63,018 bases of DNA from Paenibacillus albidus (GCF_014644435.1 NZ_BMKR01000042.1:1-63018), one strand, 5' to 3'. Shown: positions 9,678-19,329, counted from the first letter of the stretch. Program-made: numbers and translations. The notes: generated by a model from the letters alone, not told the origin.

Positions 9678-12140
9678 TCACTGTGCACCTGCCGGTTTTA
9701 TATCAACCCGGTCGAACCGTGAAGCGGTTTCTCCCGTTTTCAATCCGGCTTTCCCTTGCAGCCAAGGCTCTTCACTCCGGTCATCAAAAGTCAGGACCGG
9801 TTCATCTCCGCCTTCCATATAAACTGCGATATGAGTACCTTCGGCCAGTACCTTCATATGCACCCATTCGCCCTCCGGCGGCAAAGCATAAGCCACATCT
9901 GCAAGCGGTTCCGTATTGTAATTGTGCTTGACCAGATAAATGTGCTGCCCTTCGAGATAAATAGAATAGCCCCTCAGAAAATCATCCCTGTTCTGATTCA
10001 GCTCCATTCCGTTTGCCGGTTCGGTTGCCCTGATAAGAATACCGGCTTGGCCGCCTTCCTCCGGGACGGTCAGATCGACTTCTGCCGAATAATCCGTCCA
10101 CCCGTAGTCGCCGTACAATATTTTGCCGGGCTGCAGCGACGAGGCACGGAGTTGTCCGTCTTTAACCGACCAATCCCCCTCATAACGGGACCAGCCAAAC
10201 ACATTTCCGTCTTCAAAATCATCCGAGGCCGGTTCTAGCGGTGTATACAGCCCCGCCTTGATCCAGTCCAAATCCATCGTGCCTTCTTCAATCTCCAGCT
10301 TCCATTTGCGGAGACCGCTCTCTAAATCCACTCCGTGGACCGATACCGTCCTCCACGCTCCGTTCTGTCCGGTGGAGGCCTCCTCTTCAAAAGAGGCAAT
10401 CTCTTTGCCGCCGTCCAGCAGCCTCCCCTTAACTCCGTTTTCACCCGGCGCAAGGCGCAGGCGAAGACTGTAACTGCCGCTGTTCGCCACATTGACCCGA
10501 TAGCCAAGCGTAGTTCCCGCGCCAAGGTCCGCGAGCGTATAACCTCCCCCGCCGTCCGGCTTCAGAGTGATGGCTTCCGTATCCGTCTGTACATCCGTTG
10601 GTGCATAATGAACGGCATCAATCACGCCGGGCAGCGGAGCATAAGCTTTCTGTACGCCGCTGCCGTCCACTTCATTGCTGAAAGCCACATATCCATAGCG
10701 AGCTTTGGCCTCTACGGCGGCATAACCAATCCGGCCGCCGCCTGCGTGCTTTGGAAGCTTCAGTTGAAGAATCTGCATCTCCTGGACATAGATTCGAACA
10801 TTGCCTCCCTGAACCTCAAGCCGTAAATTTTGCATCTGGCCGATATCGAAATTCTTCGGCAGCACCGCCGATTCTGTTGTCTCGATCTTGCCACCACGGC
10901 GAATCTCTGCCCGGATTTCTCCAGCCGTCCTGTCTAGCAGAACGGTACCGTAGTTAGCCTTGTCCTTATATGAAAAAACAGCACCCGCCGATACACCCTC
11001 CTTGACTTGAACATGGAATTCGGCCGTGTAATTATCCTGCGTTTGCGGCTTGGCCAGCAGCAGGGCGCCTTCATGCTCCCCGCCTTCCGCCTCCGCCAGC
11101 AACCCTTCGCCGGGATTTACAGACCATTTTCCACTTCCTGCAGACTCCCAATCCTTCAGGACTCCATCGCTTCCAAAACGTTCGGCGAAAGCCGGCAAGG
11201 CCGGCATAGGCTGAGGGCCCGATAAAGGTCCCCACACGCTGAAACGTTCCCCGTTCCAGACGATCCGGTCAATGTTCATGTGTCTCAGCGGTCCGACTAC
11301 ACCATGACCCTCCAGATTGTGGTAGATCATGTATTGCGTATCCAAATCAGGACCACGGACAACAGAATTGTGGCCGACTCCTACAGTAGCTCCTTCGGTA
11401 CCCAGCAGCAGCGGATTATTGGCGAATCCGGCAAAGTTCCCGAGCGGGGAATCGCCTATGGCGGCGTCCACCCGGTAGCCATTGCTGAACACATGATTGC
11501 CAGTGTAGGTCATATAATATTTGCCTCCGCGTTTAAATACCGTCGGCCCCTCGGTCCAGCCGCCCATATAAGCCTGGGTTTGGTACTCTTCTTCCGCCAG
11601 GGTCAGCGGATCGGTCATAGGCGCAGCCTGAATCCCCAGGGTTCCCGCATAATAAAAGTACCACTTGCCGTCATCGTCGACGAAAGTAGAGCCGTCAATG
11701 GTCCGACCGAAATTACCGGCCGCAACCTGGAACGGACCGGTCGGGCTGTCGCTCTCCAGAACATAATGCCCCTGCCCGGCGGGCGAGGTATACATGTAGA
11801 ACTTGCCATTCCAATACCTTACTTCAGGTGCATAGGCCCCCATGGTTACCGGATCTTCCGTACATAATCCTTCGTAGGACCAATCTACCAGATTCTCTGA
11901 GCGCCACACCTTTACGCCTGCATCCGTATCCCGCGTACTGACATACAGATAATATTCTCCGTTATAGGCGAACACAAAGGGGTCGCCAAGTCCGTAATCG
12001 CCCCATTCGTCTGCCAAAGTAATGGGATTCGTATACATTTTCAGTTGGGGTTCGGGCGCTTCCCGGATATCCGGGCTACATCCGCTCCCGCTAAGAACAA
12101 ACAAAAACAGCAAAATACCAGTCCGCCAATGTATACCCAT
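9678..12140 (-). CDS. GH43 lipoprotein with carbohydrate-binding domains
   Basis: This 820-residue protein has a lipoprotein signal (LFVLSGSGCS; lipidated Cys about residue 21). The GH43 propeller (about 35-320) has Asp in GLGDPFVF, Asp in TIDGSTFVDD and Glu in GWTEGPTVF. It then follows the same domain order as the secreted enzyme at 4839-7325: concanavalin-like, CBM6-like (VIDAVHYAPTDVQ) and a C-terminal DUF1080-like domain (DDFEDGNVFGWSRYEG). It would be held on the cell surface beside the ABC importer encoded upstream, cutting polymer and passing fragments to the binding protein. Confidence 0.9.
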   Translation of the reverse strand: MGIHWRTGILLFLFVLSGSGCSPDIREAPEPQLKMYTNPITLADEWGDYGLGDPFVFAYNGEYYLYVSTRDTDAGVKVWRSENLVDWSYEGLCTEDPVTMGAYAPEVRYWNGKFYMYTSPAGQGHYVLESDSPTGPFQVAAGNFGRTIDGSTFVDDDGKWYFYYAGTLGIQAAPMTDPLTLAEEEYQTQAYMGGWTEGPTVFKRGGKYYMTYTGNHVFSNGYRVDAAIGDSPLGNFAGFANNPLLLGTEGATVGVGHNSVVRGPDLDTQYMIYHNLEGHGVVGPLRHMNIDRIVWNGERFSVWGPLSGPQPMPALPAFAERFGSDGVLKDWESAGSGKWSVNPGEGLLAEAEGGEHEGALLLAKPQTQDNYTAEFHVQVKEGVSAGAVFSYKDKANYGTVLLDRTAGEIRAEIRRGGKIETTESAVLPKNFDIGQMQNLRLEVQGGNVRIYVQEMQILQLKLPKHAGGGRIGYAAVEAKARYGYVAFSNEVDGSGVQKAYAPLPGVIDAVHYAPTDVQTDTEAITLKPDGGGGYTLADLGAGTTLGYRVNVANSGSYSLRLRLAPGENGVKGRLLDGGKEIASFEEEASTGQNGAWRTVSVHGVDLESGLRKWKLEIEEGTMDLDWIKAGLYTPLEPASDDFEDGNVFGWSRYEGDWSVKDGQLRASSLQPGKILYGDYGWTDYSAEVDLTVPEEGGQAGILIRATEPANGMELNQNRDDFLRGYSIYLEGQHIYLVKHNYNTEPLADVAYALPPEGEWVHMKVLAEGTHIAVYMEGGDEPVLTFDDRSEEPWLQGKAGLKTGETASRFDRVDIKPAGAQ

Positions 12141-12180
12141 TTCATTTCACTCCCGGTAAGAAGAAAATTCATTTTGCTAC

Positions 12181-12987
12181 TCACCCTTTAATTCCCGACA
12201 TGCTGATCCCTTTGACGATTTGCCGTTCAAACGTAACAAACAAAATGATAATTGGAATCGAAGCAATAGCGTTGATAACCATCGGTTTCACGTAGTCTTC
12301 CGAATATTGGCCCATCAGTGTTGGAATGCCCATCGGCAGCGTGAATAAATTATCATCGGTTATCGAAAGGAACGGCCATAAAAAGTTATTCCACGAACCT
12401 ATAAAAGTTAGGATTGCCATAGAGGCCAGAGCAGGACGCGTGAGCGGCAGTATAATACGGATAAAAATCCGCCATGTTCCCCCACCGTCGATCTGAACAC
12501 TCTCCAGCAAATCGTTCGGAATGCCGTCGAAGAAACTTTTGAGTACGATTACCGCCACTGGTGACGCAAGTGCAGGAATAATCAGGCCCTGGTATGAATT
12601 CAGGAGATCCATATCCTTTGCCACTTGATACAGCGGAATAATTGTAGCTTCCCCGGGAATAAGCAGACCTGCCAGCACAACAAAAAACATAAGGGTGCGG
12701 TAACGGAACGGCAACTTTGACAAAGCAAAACCGGCCAGAGCCGCTACGGCCACTGTCAGAACCATAACCAGCGCGGCCACCAGCAAACTATTGCCGATCC
12801 AGACAGTCAGCTTCGTTCCGGTGAGTATCTCCTTATAGACATCCAATGAATACGGGGGCTTAAACCAGTCCAGAACGGTGATGATCTTCATCCCTTCTTC
12901 TTTGATGGAGACAACCAGCATCCATACCAGCGGTGCCGCGAACAAGGTAGCCATACATGCCGAAATTATACGATACAGCCATTTCAT
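12181..12987 (-). CDS. Carbohydrate ABC transporter permease (MalG/AraQ type)
   Basis: The 268 residues have six predicted membrane helices. The EAA loop (ESVQIDGGGTWRIFIRIILP) typical of CUT1 permeases lies near residues 160-180. The C-terminus QIVKGISMSGIKG is characteristic of this family. The start overlaps the preceding permease stop by 4 bp. The ATPase is not in the window; CUT1 systems of Bacillales usually share a distant MsmX-like ATPase. Confidence 0.92.
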   Translation of the reverse strand: MKWLYRIISACMATLFAAPLVWMLVVSIKEEGMKIITVLDWFKPPYSLDVYKEILTGTKLTVWIGNSLLVAALVMVLTVAVAALAGFALSKLPFRYRTLMFFVVLAGLLIPGEATIIPLYQVAKDMDLLNSYQGLIIPALASPVAVIVLKSFFDGIPNDLLESVQIDGGGTWRIFIRIILPLTRPALASMAILTFIGSWNNFLWPFLSITDDNLFTLPMGIPTLMGQYSEDYVKPMVINAIASIPIIILFVTFERQIVKGISMSGIKG

Positions 12988-13877
12988 CGATCTTCCGCCC
13001 CTTTCCGGTTATTGATCCAATACTGCAGCGCCGAAAGCACTAGCAGAATAACGAACAGCAGATAGGACATCGTCGCCGCATAGCCAAGATTGTTCTTTCT
13101 GAAGCCCGTCTGATAGATCAGTTGAATGATCGGCCGGGTTTGATCCAGCGGTCCGCCACCAGTAATAATATAAATTTGCATAAATACCTTGAAAGAAGCG
13201 ATAATTTGCAGCATCATAATCGTTTTGGTAATCGGAGTCAAATACGGAAGTGTGATTCTCCAGAAAATTTGGTTGTTATTCGCACCGTCCAACCGGGCCG
13301 CTTCATAAATTTCATCCGGAATTTCCTGAATAGCTGACAAATGCAAAATAAAATTAAAGCCGACCGTCCACCATAACGTGATTAACGTAATTACAATCCA
13401 AGCCAGGCTTGTTTCGGTTAGCCAAAATATTTCCTGATCCCCTGGAAGCAGTTGAATCAAATGCAAGATGGAATTCACCAAGCCGGTGTACGGCTGGAAC
13501 ACAAACAGCCCCAGATAAGAAGCAACTGCCACAGAAAGAACACTGGGAATGAAAAAGATACTACGATAGAACTTCTGTAGCAGCGATTTGCGGTTGGCGA
13601 TCAAAGCCAATGAAATGGAAAGCACAATCATGGTTGGTGTCGTAAGAACAACAAAAATAGCCGAATGCCATAATGCTTCCCATACCTCTCTATCCTGCAG
13701 AACCTGCCGGTAATTATCCCAGCCGATAAAATCCATCTTTTTGATAAGTGTCCATTTATAAAAGGTCATTTCAACGCCCTTGACCATGGGCCATAGAGTA
13801 AATAAAATATATACCACCAAAAAAGGAAGCAGGAAAAGCAGTGCCTGTATGTCCGCTCTTATTTTCTTCATTTTCAT
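12984..13877 (-). CDS. Carbohydrate ABC transporter permease (MalF/LplB type)
   Basis: The 297 residues have six predicted helices and an EAA loop (EAARLDGANNNQIFWRITLP, about residues 190-210). It is the second CUT1 permease subunit, paired with the following gene through a 4-bp overlap. GAGGGTGG precedes the ATG. Confidence 0.92.
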   Translation of the reverse strand: MKMKKIRADIQALLFLLPFLVVYILFTLWPMVKGVEMTFYKWTLIKKMDFIGWDNYRQVLQDREVWEALWHSAIFVVLTTPTMIVLSISLALIANRKSLLQKFYRSIFFIPSVLSVAVASYLGLFVFQPYTGLVNSILHLIQLLPGDQEIFWLTETSLAWIVITLITLWWTVGFNFILHLSAIQEIPDEIYEAARLDGANNNQIFWRITLPYLTPITKTIMMLQIIASFKVFMQIYIITGGGPLDQTRPIIQLIYQTGFRKNNLGYAATMSYLLFVILLVLSALQYWINNRKGAEDR

Positions 13878-13953
13878 TCATATTCCACCCTCTTTCTAAT
13901 CGGCGGGCAAGCCTGCGGTCCCAACCGCAAGCTTGCTACAGCCGGTTTATAAC

Positions 13954-15318
13954 CTATTCGTCCAGCGTTTTTTGCACATTCTCCTGCATTTTGTCCATCG
14001 CTTCAGCCGGAGTCATTTTGTTAGCCCAGACCTCATTCAAAAACTTAAAGGAGACGTTGTCACGAATTTGTGCCGTTTTGACGGATGGTTTGTTGAATTT
14101 AACCATACTTGCTACGGAAGCGTAGTCGCTGCGGTAAGGCATATCCTTAAATTCCTGTTTCTCCAAAACGGAGGGCTTGGATGGAATATGGCCTGCTTTG
14201 GCCCAAATTTGGCCGTTGTCGGCAACCCAGTTCGCAAAAGTGATCGCCGCTTTACGCTTAGCAGAATCTTCTTTCTTCGTAGTTGGCAAAATAATAGTAT
14301 GAGAGTCGCCCCATGTGGCTTCCTGATCGTAGATTTTAGGGATTGGCATCGCACCAAACTCAAAGTTCTTTGTGGATTCCCAGGTTCCCGTCGCCCATAC
14401 GCCGGTCATCATGATGGCTGCAGTTCCGCTTTGGAAATTTTTATAAAAGTCCGGATCGTTTTTCTTGATATACCCCTCGGTAAACAGCTTTTGGATATAA
14501 TCCGCGGCTTGAATGCCTTTCTCCTTGTCGATATCCGCGACAGTCAAATCATCGGAAATCAGATCGTTGCCGCCAAGCTGCGAATACAAGGCCCACCAGA
14601 GACGATAAGGGTCATCATTGGCATTAGATAGCGCAAACGGGGTAACCTTATTCGGAAGCTTCTCTTTCAGGGTTTTGAGGAAATTAAGGAAGCCGTCGGC
14701 CGATTGCTCCATAACCGGTTTGCCGTCATCACCAAGCAGACCGGCATCTTTCAGCAATTTAACATTGTAGTACATAATAAAAGGATGCGTATCAATCGGC
14801 ACCGCATAATGCTTGCCATCTACGACAGTAGCATCTAACAGGTTCTGATTGAATGTATTCCAATCCACACCCGCATCGGTCGCCGTAGTATCAAGGTCTG
14901 TCACCACGCCCTGGTTAATCAAATCCGGCAGGCGGGAGGTGTGGGAAATACCGATGTCCGGTCCGTTGCCGTTTCCGACAGCCGTGATCAGTTTAGTGTA
15001 ATACTCTCCCCAAGCCAGCTTTGTATTCTTCACTTGGATATCGGAATGTGTTTTGTTGAATTCATCGACCAGCGTCTGCATATTGGCTCCATCTCCGCCG
15101 TCAAACAGGGTCCAGAAAGACAAACTCACCTTTTCGCCGCCGTTGTCTGTGGAATCGCTTGCATTTCCGGAAGCGCCTTCTTCATTGCCCGCGCCTGCAG
15201 CACTATTGTTGCCATTAGCGTTGCTCCCGCTGTTGCCGTTGCCTCCACACGCGCTTAACACCATTGAGAACGAAAGCAGCAATGCCATAGCCGTAACTCC
15301 GATACTTCTCTTTTTCAT
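13954..15318 (-). CDS. Sugar-binding lipoprotein of ABC transporter
   Basis: This 454-residue extracellular solute-binding protein (family 1 type) has a lipobox (SMVLSACGG) followed by a Gly/Ser/Asn-rich linker. The mature domain begins near SLSFWTLFDGGDGANMQTLV. It is first in the operon, which then encodes both permeases, the GH43 lipoprotein and the GH2 enzyme, so its ligand is probably an oligosaccharide released by GH43 action. GGGGAGA precedes the ATG. Confidence 0.92.
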   Translation of the reverse strand: MKKRSIGVTAMALLLSFSMVLSACGGNGNSGSNANGNNSAAGAGNEEGASGNASDSTDNGGEKVSLSFWTLFDGGDGANMQTLVDEFNKTHSDIQVKNTKLAWGEYYTKLITAVGNGNGPDIGISHTSRLPDLINQGVVTDLDTTATDAGVDWNTFNQNLLDATVVDGKHYAVPIDTHPFIMYYNVKLLKDAGLLGDDGKPVMEQSADGFLNFLKTLKEKLPNKVTPFALSNANDDPYRLWWALYSQLGGNDLISDDLTVADIDKEKGIQAADYIQKLFTEGYIKKNDPDFYKNFQSGTAAIMMTGVWATGTWESTKNFEFGAMPIPKIYDQEATWGDSHTIILPTTKKEDSAKRKAAITFANWVADNGQIWAKAGHIPSKPSVLEKQEFKDMPYRSDYASVASMVKFNKPSVKTAQIRDNVSFKFLNEVWANKMTPAEAMDKMQENVQKTLDE

Positions 15319-15343
15319 GCATGTCTCCCCTTTTAAATGATTA

Positions 15344-15392
15344 AAAGATACAAAACAATAATTTCACTTTATTTCATCAATCTTGTATCTTT
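15344..15392 (-). promoter_or_regulatory. Inverted repeat at transcript start of transporter operon
   Basis: AAAGATACAA (15344-15353) and its exact reverse complement TTGTATCTTT (15383-15392) flank a 29-bp AT-rich spacer. They lie just downstream of the predicted transcription start. This could be a two-half-site operator or an mRNA stem-loop. Confidence 0.45.
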
Positions 15393-15399
15393 AAATCGA

Positions 15400-15436
15400 A
15401 TTATAGGTCTAACAAAGCATTTTGTCAACGCTTTCA
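15400..15436 (-). promoter_or_regulatory. Sigma-A promoter overlapped by perfect cre site
   Basis: On the minus strand, TTGACA (15423-15428) and TATAAT (15400-15405) are separated by 17 bp, both exact consensus. The cre sequence TGAAAGCGTTGACA (15423-15436) includes the -35 hexamer. CcpA binding there should block polymerase directly. Confidence 0.85.
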
Positions 15437-15460
15437 AACGTCATTATTGTAATTAAAATA

Positions 15461-15507
15461 AAATAAAGCCGTTAGTTACATATTTTATGTAACTAACGGC
15501 TTTATTT
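15461..15507 (-). terminator. Strong terminator (likely bidirectional)
   Basis: A perfect 20-bp inverted repeat begins AAATAAAGCC and ends GGCTTTATTT with a short AT loop. It separates the ArsR-type gene from the transporter operon and overlaps the regulator's stop codon. Confidence 0.9.
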
Positions 15508-16443
15508 ATCATCCCCAGTGGGAATAAAGTTCACTTTCATTACGATGTTTTGCTCATGATCCCCAAACTGCCGGCCGAACAAATTGATCCCGCCCTGGTG
15601 GACAGCTCCCGGTTTAATGCCGATCCTCACCCGGACTTTGTGGCTTTGCATCAGATTCAGAAGGTCCAGATTAACCGCCGACACTTTTACCATATCAAGC
15701 GTTGTCTTTTCATTATCCACCCGCCAGGTTTTCAGCAGACCGTACTGGGTTGACCAATCGTACCACCATGCCGGATTCAACTTGCCTCTCCGGTCCCCGA
15801 AATCCCCCGGACTAGTCCACATTCCAATCTCTACACCGTTAATCCACACTGATATATCGGATGGCCAATTATTGTCGTAGTTCGGAGCCTCTGAACATAT
15901 CTCCATCGACAATTCAAGCGACTCAATCCGCGATCCGGAAGGAACCTCAAGGGGAAGCAAATATTCAATATACCCTTTGCGGAACCATATAATCTGCGCA
16001 TTGATATGCTTGGGATGATAAAAACTCGCGGGCTCATCCTCACGGATAAGCATCCCCTCGGAATTGGCCATTCCGCAGGTTGGTGAGACCTCACAATCGC
16101 TGTAATGACCGATGGGCACCTCCACTTCATAGACGCGAAACTCCTCCTTGAATACCGCCTTTTCAATATTCAATGCAAAGTGAATGTCGTCATAATTACG
16201 GCTGCATACCTTCATTGCTCCACGCGATGCGGGGAGTAACTCTGTATTGATCAGCTTTGCCGCTTCCAGCACCTTAATATTGTTGGCAACCGTCGATACG
16301 GGAAGCTTGAGCAATGCTGCAATTTCAATTACGTTCAATTTTTGGGATATTAATAACTGAAGAATATCAACTCGTGACCGTGTGGATAATGCGTGTGCTA
16401 CCATAACCAATTTCTCGGGATCATTAAAACTGAGCTCTAGCAC
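15502..16443 (-). CDS. ArsR-type winged-helix transcriptional regulator
   Basis: The 313 residues begin with an ArsR-like DNA-binding domain (about 1-85): LSTRSRVDILQLLISQKLNV and IEIAALLKLPVSTVANNIKV. A long C-terminal domain of about 200 residues has no metal-site signature and may sense a sugar. The start is a GTG preceded by GAGGAGT. It lies directly upstream of the transporter/GH operon, so regulation of that operon is likely. A palindrome in its own promoter region suggests autoregulation. Confidence 0.8.
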   Translation of the reverse strand: MLELSFNDPEKLVMVAHALSTRSRVDILQLLISQKLNVIEIAALLKLPVSTVANNIKVLEAAKLINTELLPASRGAMKVCSRNYDDIHFALNIEKAVFKEEFRVYEVEVPIGHYSDCEVSPTCGMANSEGMLIREDEPASFYHPKHINAQIIWFRKGYIEYLLPLEVPSGSRIESLELSMEICSEAPNYDNNWPSDISVWINGVEIGMWTSPGDFGDRRGKLNPAWWYDWSTQYGLLKTWRVDNEKTTLDMVKVSAVNLDLLNLMQSHKVRVRIGIKPGAVHQGGINLFGRQFGDHEQNIVMKVNFIPTGDDK

Positions 16444-16467
16444 AGATTTGCACTCCTCTTGAAAAGC

Positions 16468-16495
16468 AAAGTAATATTACAATAATATTACTTTT
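16468..16495 (-). promoter_or_regulatory. Palindromic operator upstream of ArsR-type gene
   Basis: AAAGTAATATT and AATATTACTTT form a near-perfect palindrome about 25 bp upstream of the GTG start. ArsR dimers bind such 12-2-12-like palindromes; binding by this protein is inferred. Confidence 0.5.
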
Positions 16496-16532
16496 AACAT
16501 ACAAAAAAATCAATATTCTTGTATTAAAAGAG

Positions 16533-16724
16533 TAGTTTTCCTGACTCCGTACAGTCCCAATCTCAATCCGATTGAAGGGCTATGACTGTGGCTCAAAGCC
16601 GATGTTGTGAACAATGTTTTTTTTGAAAAATTGTATAAGCGTAAGCTTCATGTCAGCCAATTTTATGAAACGCATCAATGAGCGCCCGATGGAAACCATA
16701 GATCGTTTGCTTGTCAGGTTATGA
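16533..16724 (+). pseudogene. IS630-type transposase remnant (C-terminal)
   Basis: Translation gives LTPYSPNLNPIEGL-stop-LWLKADVVNNVFFEK, the conserved DDE-superfamily tail of IS630 transposases (PYSPxLNPIExxW). One stop replaces the Trp codon. A later frameshift leads to FMKRINERPMETIDRLLVRL-stop. No intact element or ends were found. Confidence 0.7.
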
Positions 16725-16907
16725 TGTTATAATCTTTATTACGGTTTATATAGATGAAAAAATGCAATATAATAGGTTGTTTATTTGGGGATGTTCGGAT
16801 ATGCTGATCTCACAAGCTAGATTTGTCAAATTGTGTAATTTATTTAAAATTTAAACTCTATTATAAAAACATCTAGCAATAGATTTAAGGAATGATGTAA
16901 TAACATT

Positions 16908-17174
16908 ATGAAGAATTCACTTTTCCGAATGTTATTTTTGATATGCCTGTTCGTTCTACTTTTTATTATATCACCCTCCTATCATCCATATCTTAAGCCT
17001 ACAGACGAGGTAAACCTTGTATCTGGCAGATCCAAGGTTTACAAAAACATAAATATTGTTGGCTGCAATAAGCACGACATGAACTTGAATTCAATTACAA
17101 CAGCTCAATTTGCTCTTCAAAACTCCGACTGCTCTGTTTCAGTGGAAACTTGGTGTAATGGCTCTTCAAAATAG
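16908..17174 (+). CDS. Small hypothetical protein with N-terminal membrane segment
   Basis: The 88 residues begin with a strongly hydrophobic segment (MLFLICLFVLLFIISP) that could be a signal anchor. The remainder is polar with three Cys. The ribosome binding site is weak (AAGGA, distant). An overlapping ORF in another frame (17110-17367) could represent the remainder after a frameshift. No family recognised. Confidence 0.35.
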   Translation: MKNSLFRMLFLICLFVLLFIISPSYHPYLKPTDEVNLVSGRSKVYKNINIVGCNKHDMNLNSITTAQFALQNSDCSVSVETWCNGSSK

Positions 17175-17446
17175 CCAACTCTCAATGTATAGAAATAGTA
17201 TTTATTGTGTTGATGAAGCCATAGGGTCTGAGGATAATAGTAGTGCTGGAAATATATACTGTAACGGGCAGACCACCATGCGTAATGGGAATAGTAAAGG
17301 CGGCCACATCAGCTGCTCCTGGTTTACTGGGATCAGGCATACAGAAGAAGCACACACGCACAATTAATTTTTTTATGTGAGACTAAGTTAACACGGCTCA
17401 TTGCTTTGTTGCACTAGCCATACCTTTTAGGCAAAGGGGACATGAA

Positions 17447-17827
17447 ATGAAAAAAATGCTCATTGCTCTCTCTGTTGTTGTAATAGTGATAGGATTCTTT
17501 GTGATTAAATTATTGTTTTTGACGGATTCTCATTCGGAACCTTTTGAACGTTTTTCGCGAATAACGAATACTGAGCAATCTACTGTTAAAATTAAACGAG
17601 GCGAGGTTACTTATTCATTGTTTGGTTCAGGGGTTGGAGAATTGAAAGGCCGACAAATAGGCATTGTGGATGGAGACGAGCGTGACAAGGTTTATATATT
17701 GCAAGGGTATAGCTCAGATGAATGGCTTATCGAATATTACGATGTTTTAATGTCAAACTATGATCTCTATAAAGCAGTTCATGTAACCGATATTCCTTCC
17801 GCTCTTGAACTGTACCGTTTGCATTAG
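17447..17827 (+). CDS. Hypothetical membrane-anchored protein
   Basis: The 126 residues have one N-terminal transmembrane helix (IALSVVVIVIGFFVIKLLF) and a soluble extracellular domain rich in beta-strand-like segments (VYILQGYSSDEWLIEYYD). A good site (AAAGGGGA) precedes the ATG. No known family is recognised. It is followed by a terminator and then sigK copy 2. Confidence 0.6.
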   Translation: MKKMLIALSVVVIVIGFFVIKLLFLTDSHSEPFERFSRITNTEQSTVKIKRGEVTYSLFGSGVGELKGRQIGIVDGDERDKVYILQGYSSDEWLIEYYDVLMSNYDLYKAVHVTDIPSALELYRLH

Positions 17828-18069
17828 GAGAAGCTTAGGGTGAATTGATATCCGAAACAGGATGTTTGCAGAGAACCATCACACAACGACTTACTTTTAT
17901 TATATCTTGTGTCTGATATGGACCTTGGGTGCTATTCATTATTCTTATATACATGTAACAATTGAATATGGTTATCATATATTTTTGTGTATGTCATAAT
18001 AACACCCCTCAGCAGCTAAAAAGTTAAATTTTCTTTTTTTATATTCATTCAGTGCCACCTGCTTAACTT

Positions 18070-18104
18070 AAAAAGCAACTTCCCTGTTGGCAAGTTGCTT
18101 TTTT
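18070..18104. terminator. Rho-independent terminator, possibly bidirectional
   Basis: AAAAGCAACTT / AAGTTGCTTTT with a 10-bp loop, followed by T6 on the plus side and with A5 before it. It lies between the small membrane protein gene and the 3' end of sigK copy 2. Confidence 0.75.
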
Positions 18105-18154
18105 AAATGTTCTATTGTGAATCTCTAATTATTATCTAAATTATCCTCTAGATC

Positions 18155-18682
18155 CTACCTCTTCGCCTTATAAAACTCATGATACAGCTTCATGAGCGCC
18201 CTTTTCTCAATCCGTGACACATAACTCCGGCTTATCCCCAACTCTTTCGCAATCTCCCGCTGCGTCCGCTCCTCCCCGCCGGTGTCCAGGCCGAACCGGC
18301 CAACTACAACCTCTTTTTCCCGGTCATCCAAGATATCGAGGTTGCGGTAAATCTTGCTCTTCTAACCTTCAGGTCGACTTCCTTGATGACATCGTCGGCT
18401 TCGGAGCCGAGGATATCGATGAGGGTGATTTCATTCCCCTCCTTGTCAGTTCCAATCGGATCATGCAGGGACACGTACTTGCGGGTTTTTTTGAGCGAAC
18501 GCAGATGCATTAGGATTTCGTTCTCAATACAGCGGGCCGCAAATGTGGCCAGTTTGGTTCCTTTATTGGGTTTGTAGCTTTCAATGGCCTTGATCAGTCC
18601 AATCGTGCCGATGGAGATCAGGTCCTCCATATCTTCTCCGGTGTTGTCGAACTTCTTGAGGTTGTGGACACGATGCGATGTC
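18155..18682 (-). pseudogene. sigK: sigK 3' fragment, copy 2 (one frameshift)
   Basis: It encodes sigma-K from KKFDNTGEDMEDLISIG to the C-terminal EFYKAKR, lacking roughly the first 60-65 residues. A single-base loss near 18360 (after EVDLK) breaks the frame; downstream of it the region-4 helix-turn-helix reads correctly in another frame. The 5' side reads RVHNL before KKFDN, where intact sigK has VAHIV, and the arm ends GATGTC (18677-18682). No ribosome binding site or promoter suited to expression is visible. It is interpreted as a 3' end displaced by a later integration. Confidence 0.9.
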
Positions 18683-18723
18683 AAAAAATAAACCAACTGG
18701 GCTCGATCCTCATTCCAATTGGT

Positions 18724-19329
18724 TTATTTTTGAGTTTTAAATTTAATCTGTAATTGTTTATCAATTATTTTGACCCATTCAGGTAATTCATTTAAATAAT
18801 ATTTTATCCCGCTTTTATCTGCTTCAAGGATAAACTCCCCATCAGCCTTACTATTATCAACAACAATTAATTGATCAATCAGGTCTAAGTGAGATAACAG
18901 ATTATTCATACTTGTTACATTGCGTCTAATAATATCCTCGGTTTCAATATGATGACCACCATTTTTCACGCGCAAAGCAACACGTTCAATATTTAGCCGA
19001 ACATCCCCTAGTCCCACATAAAACATAATAATTCCAAAACTTTGTTCCTTTGCATCTCTCATCTGTCTTATAACGTTACCACCGGCTAAAGTAGTTTCCA
19101 CGGTAAAGTCCCACTTATTTCGGATACATTCCCTGGCTATTCTTATAGCTTCTTTTCCAGCGGATACTTTACTCTTTTCAGGATGCCCATTATTGATTTT
19201 GCGGGCTAGTGCATCCGGATCAATATTTACACTTACCCCCAGACGGTCAACGATCAAGTTACGAATTGTGCTTTTACCACTTCCATTATTACCGGCAAAC
19301 ACAAACATCGTTGCAGTTGTCTCATTCAT
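18724..19329 (-). CDS. Zeta-toxin-like P-loop kinase
   Basis: This protein of about 200 residues has a Walker A (FAGNNGSGKST) at the extreme N-terminus, then NIDPDALARKI and FTVETTLAGG. These are signatures of the zeta toxin/UDP-N-acetylglucosamine kinase family. The ATG at 19329 (MNETTATMF) is chosen because it overlaps the stop of the small upstream gene by 8 bp (ATGAATGA), typical translational coupling of toxin to antitoxin. Zeta toxins phosphorylate UDP-GlcNAc and block wall synthesis; this activity here is inferred from family. Confidence 0.8.
   Translation of the reverse strand: MNETTATMFVFAGNNGSGKSTIRNLIVDRLGVSVNIDPDALARKINNGHPEKSKVSAGKEAIRIARECIRNKWDFTVETTLAGGNVIRQMRDAKEQSFGIIMFYVGLGDVRLNIERVALRVKNGGHHIETEDIIRRNVTSMNNLLSHLDLIDQLIVVDNSKADGEFILEADKSGIKYYLNELPEWVKIIDKQLQIKFKTQK

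Noticed and set aside
17110..17367. ORF of 85 codons overlapping the small hypothetical at 16908-17174
   Set aside because: No ribosome binding site, no recognisable family and an overlap in another frame; at best the continuation of a frameshifted gene.
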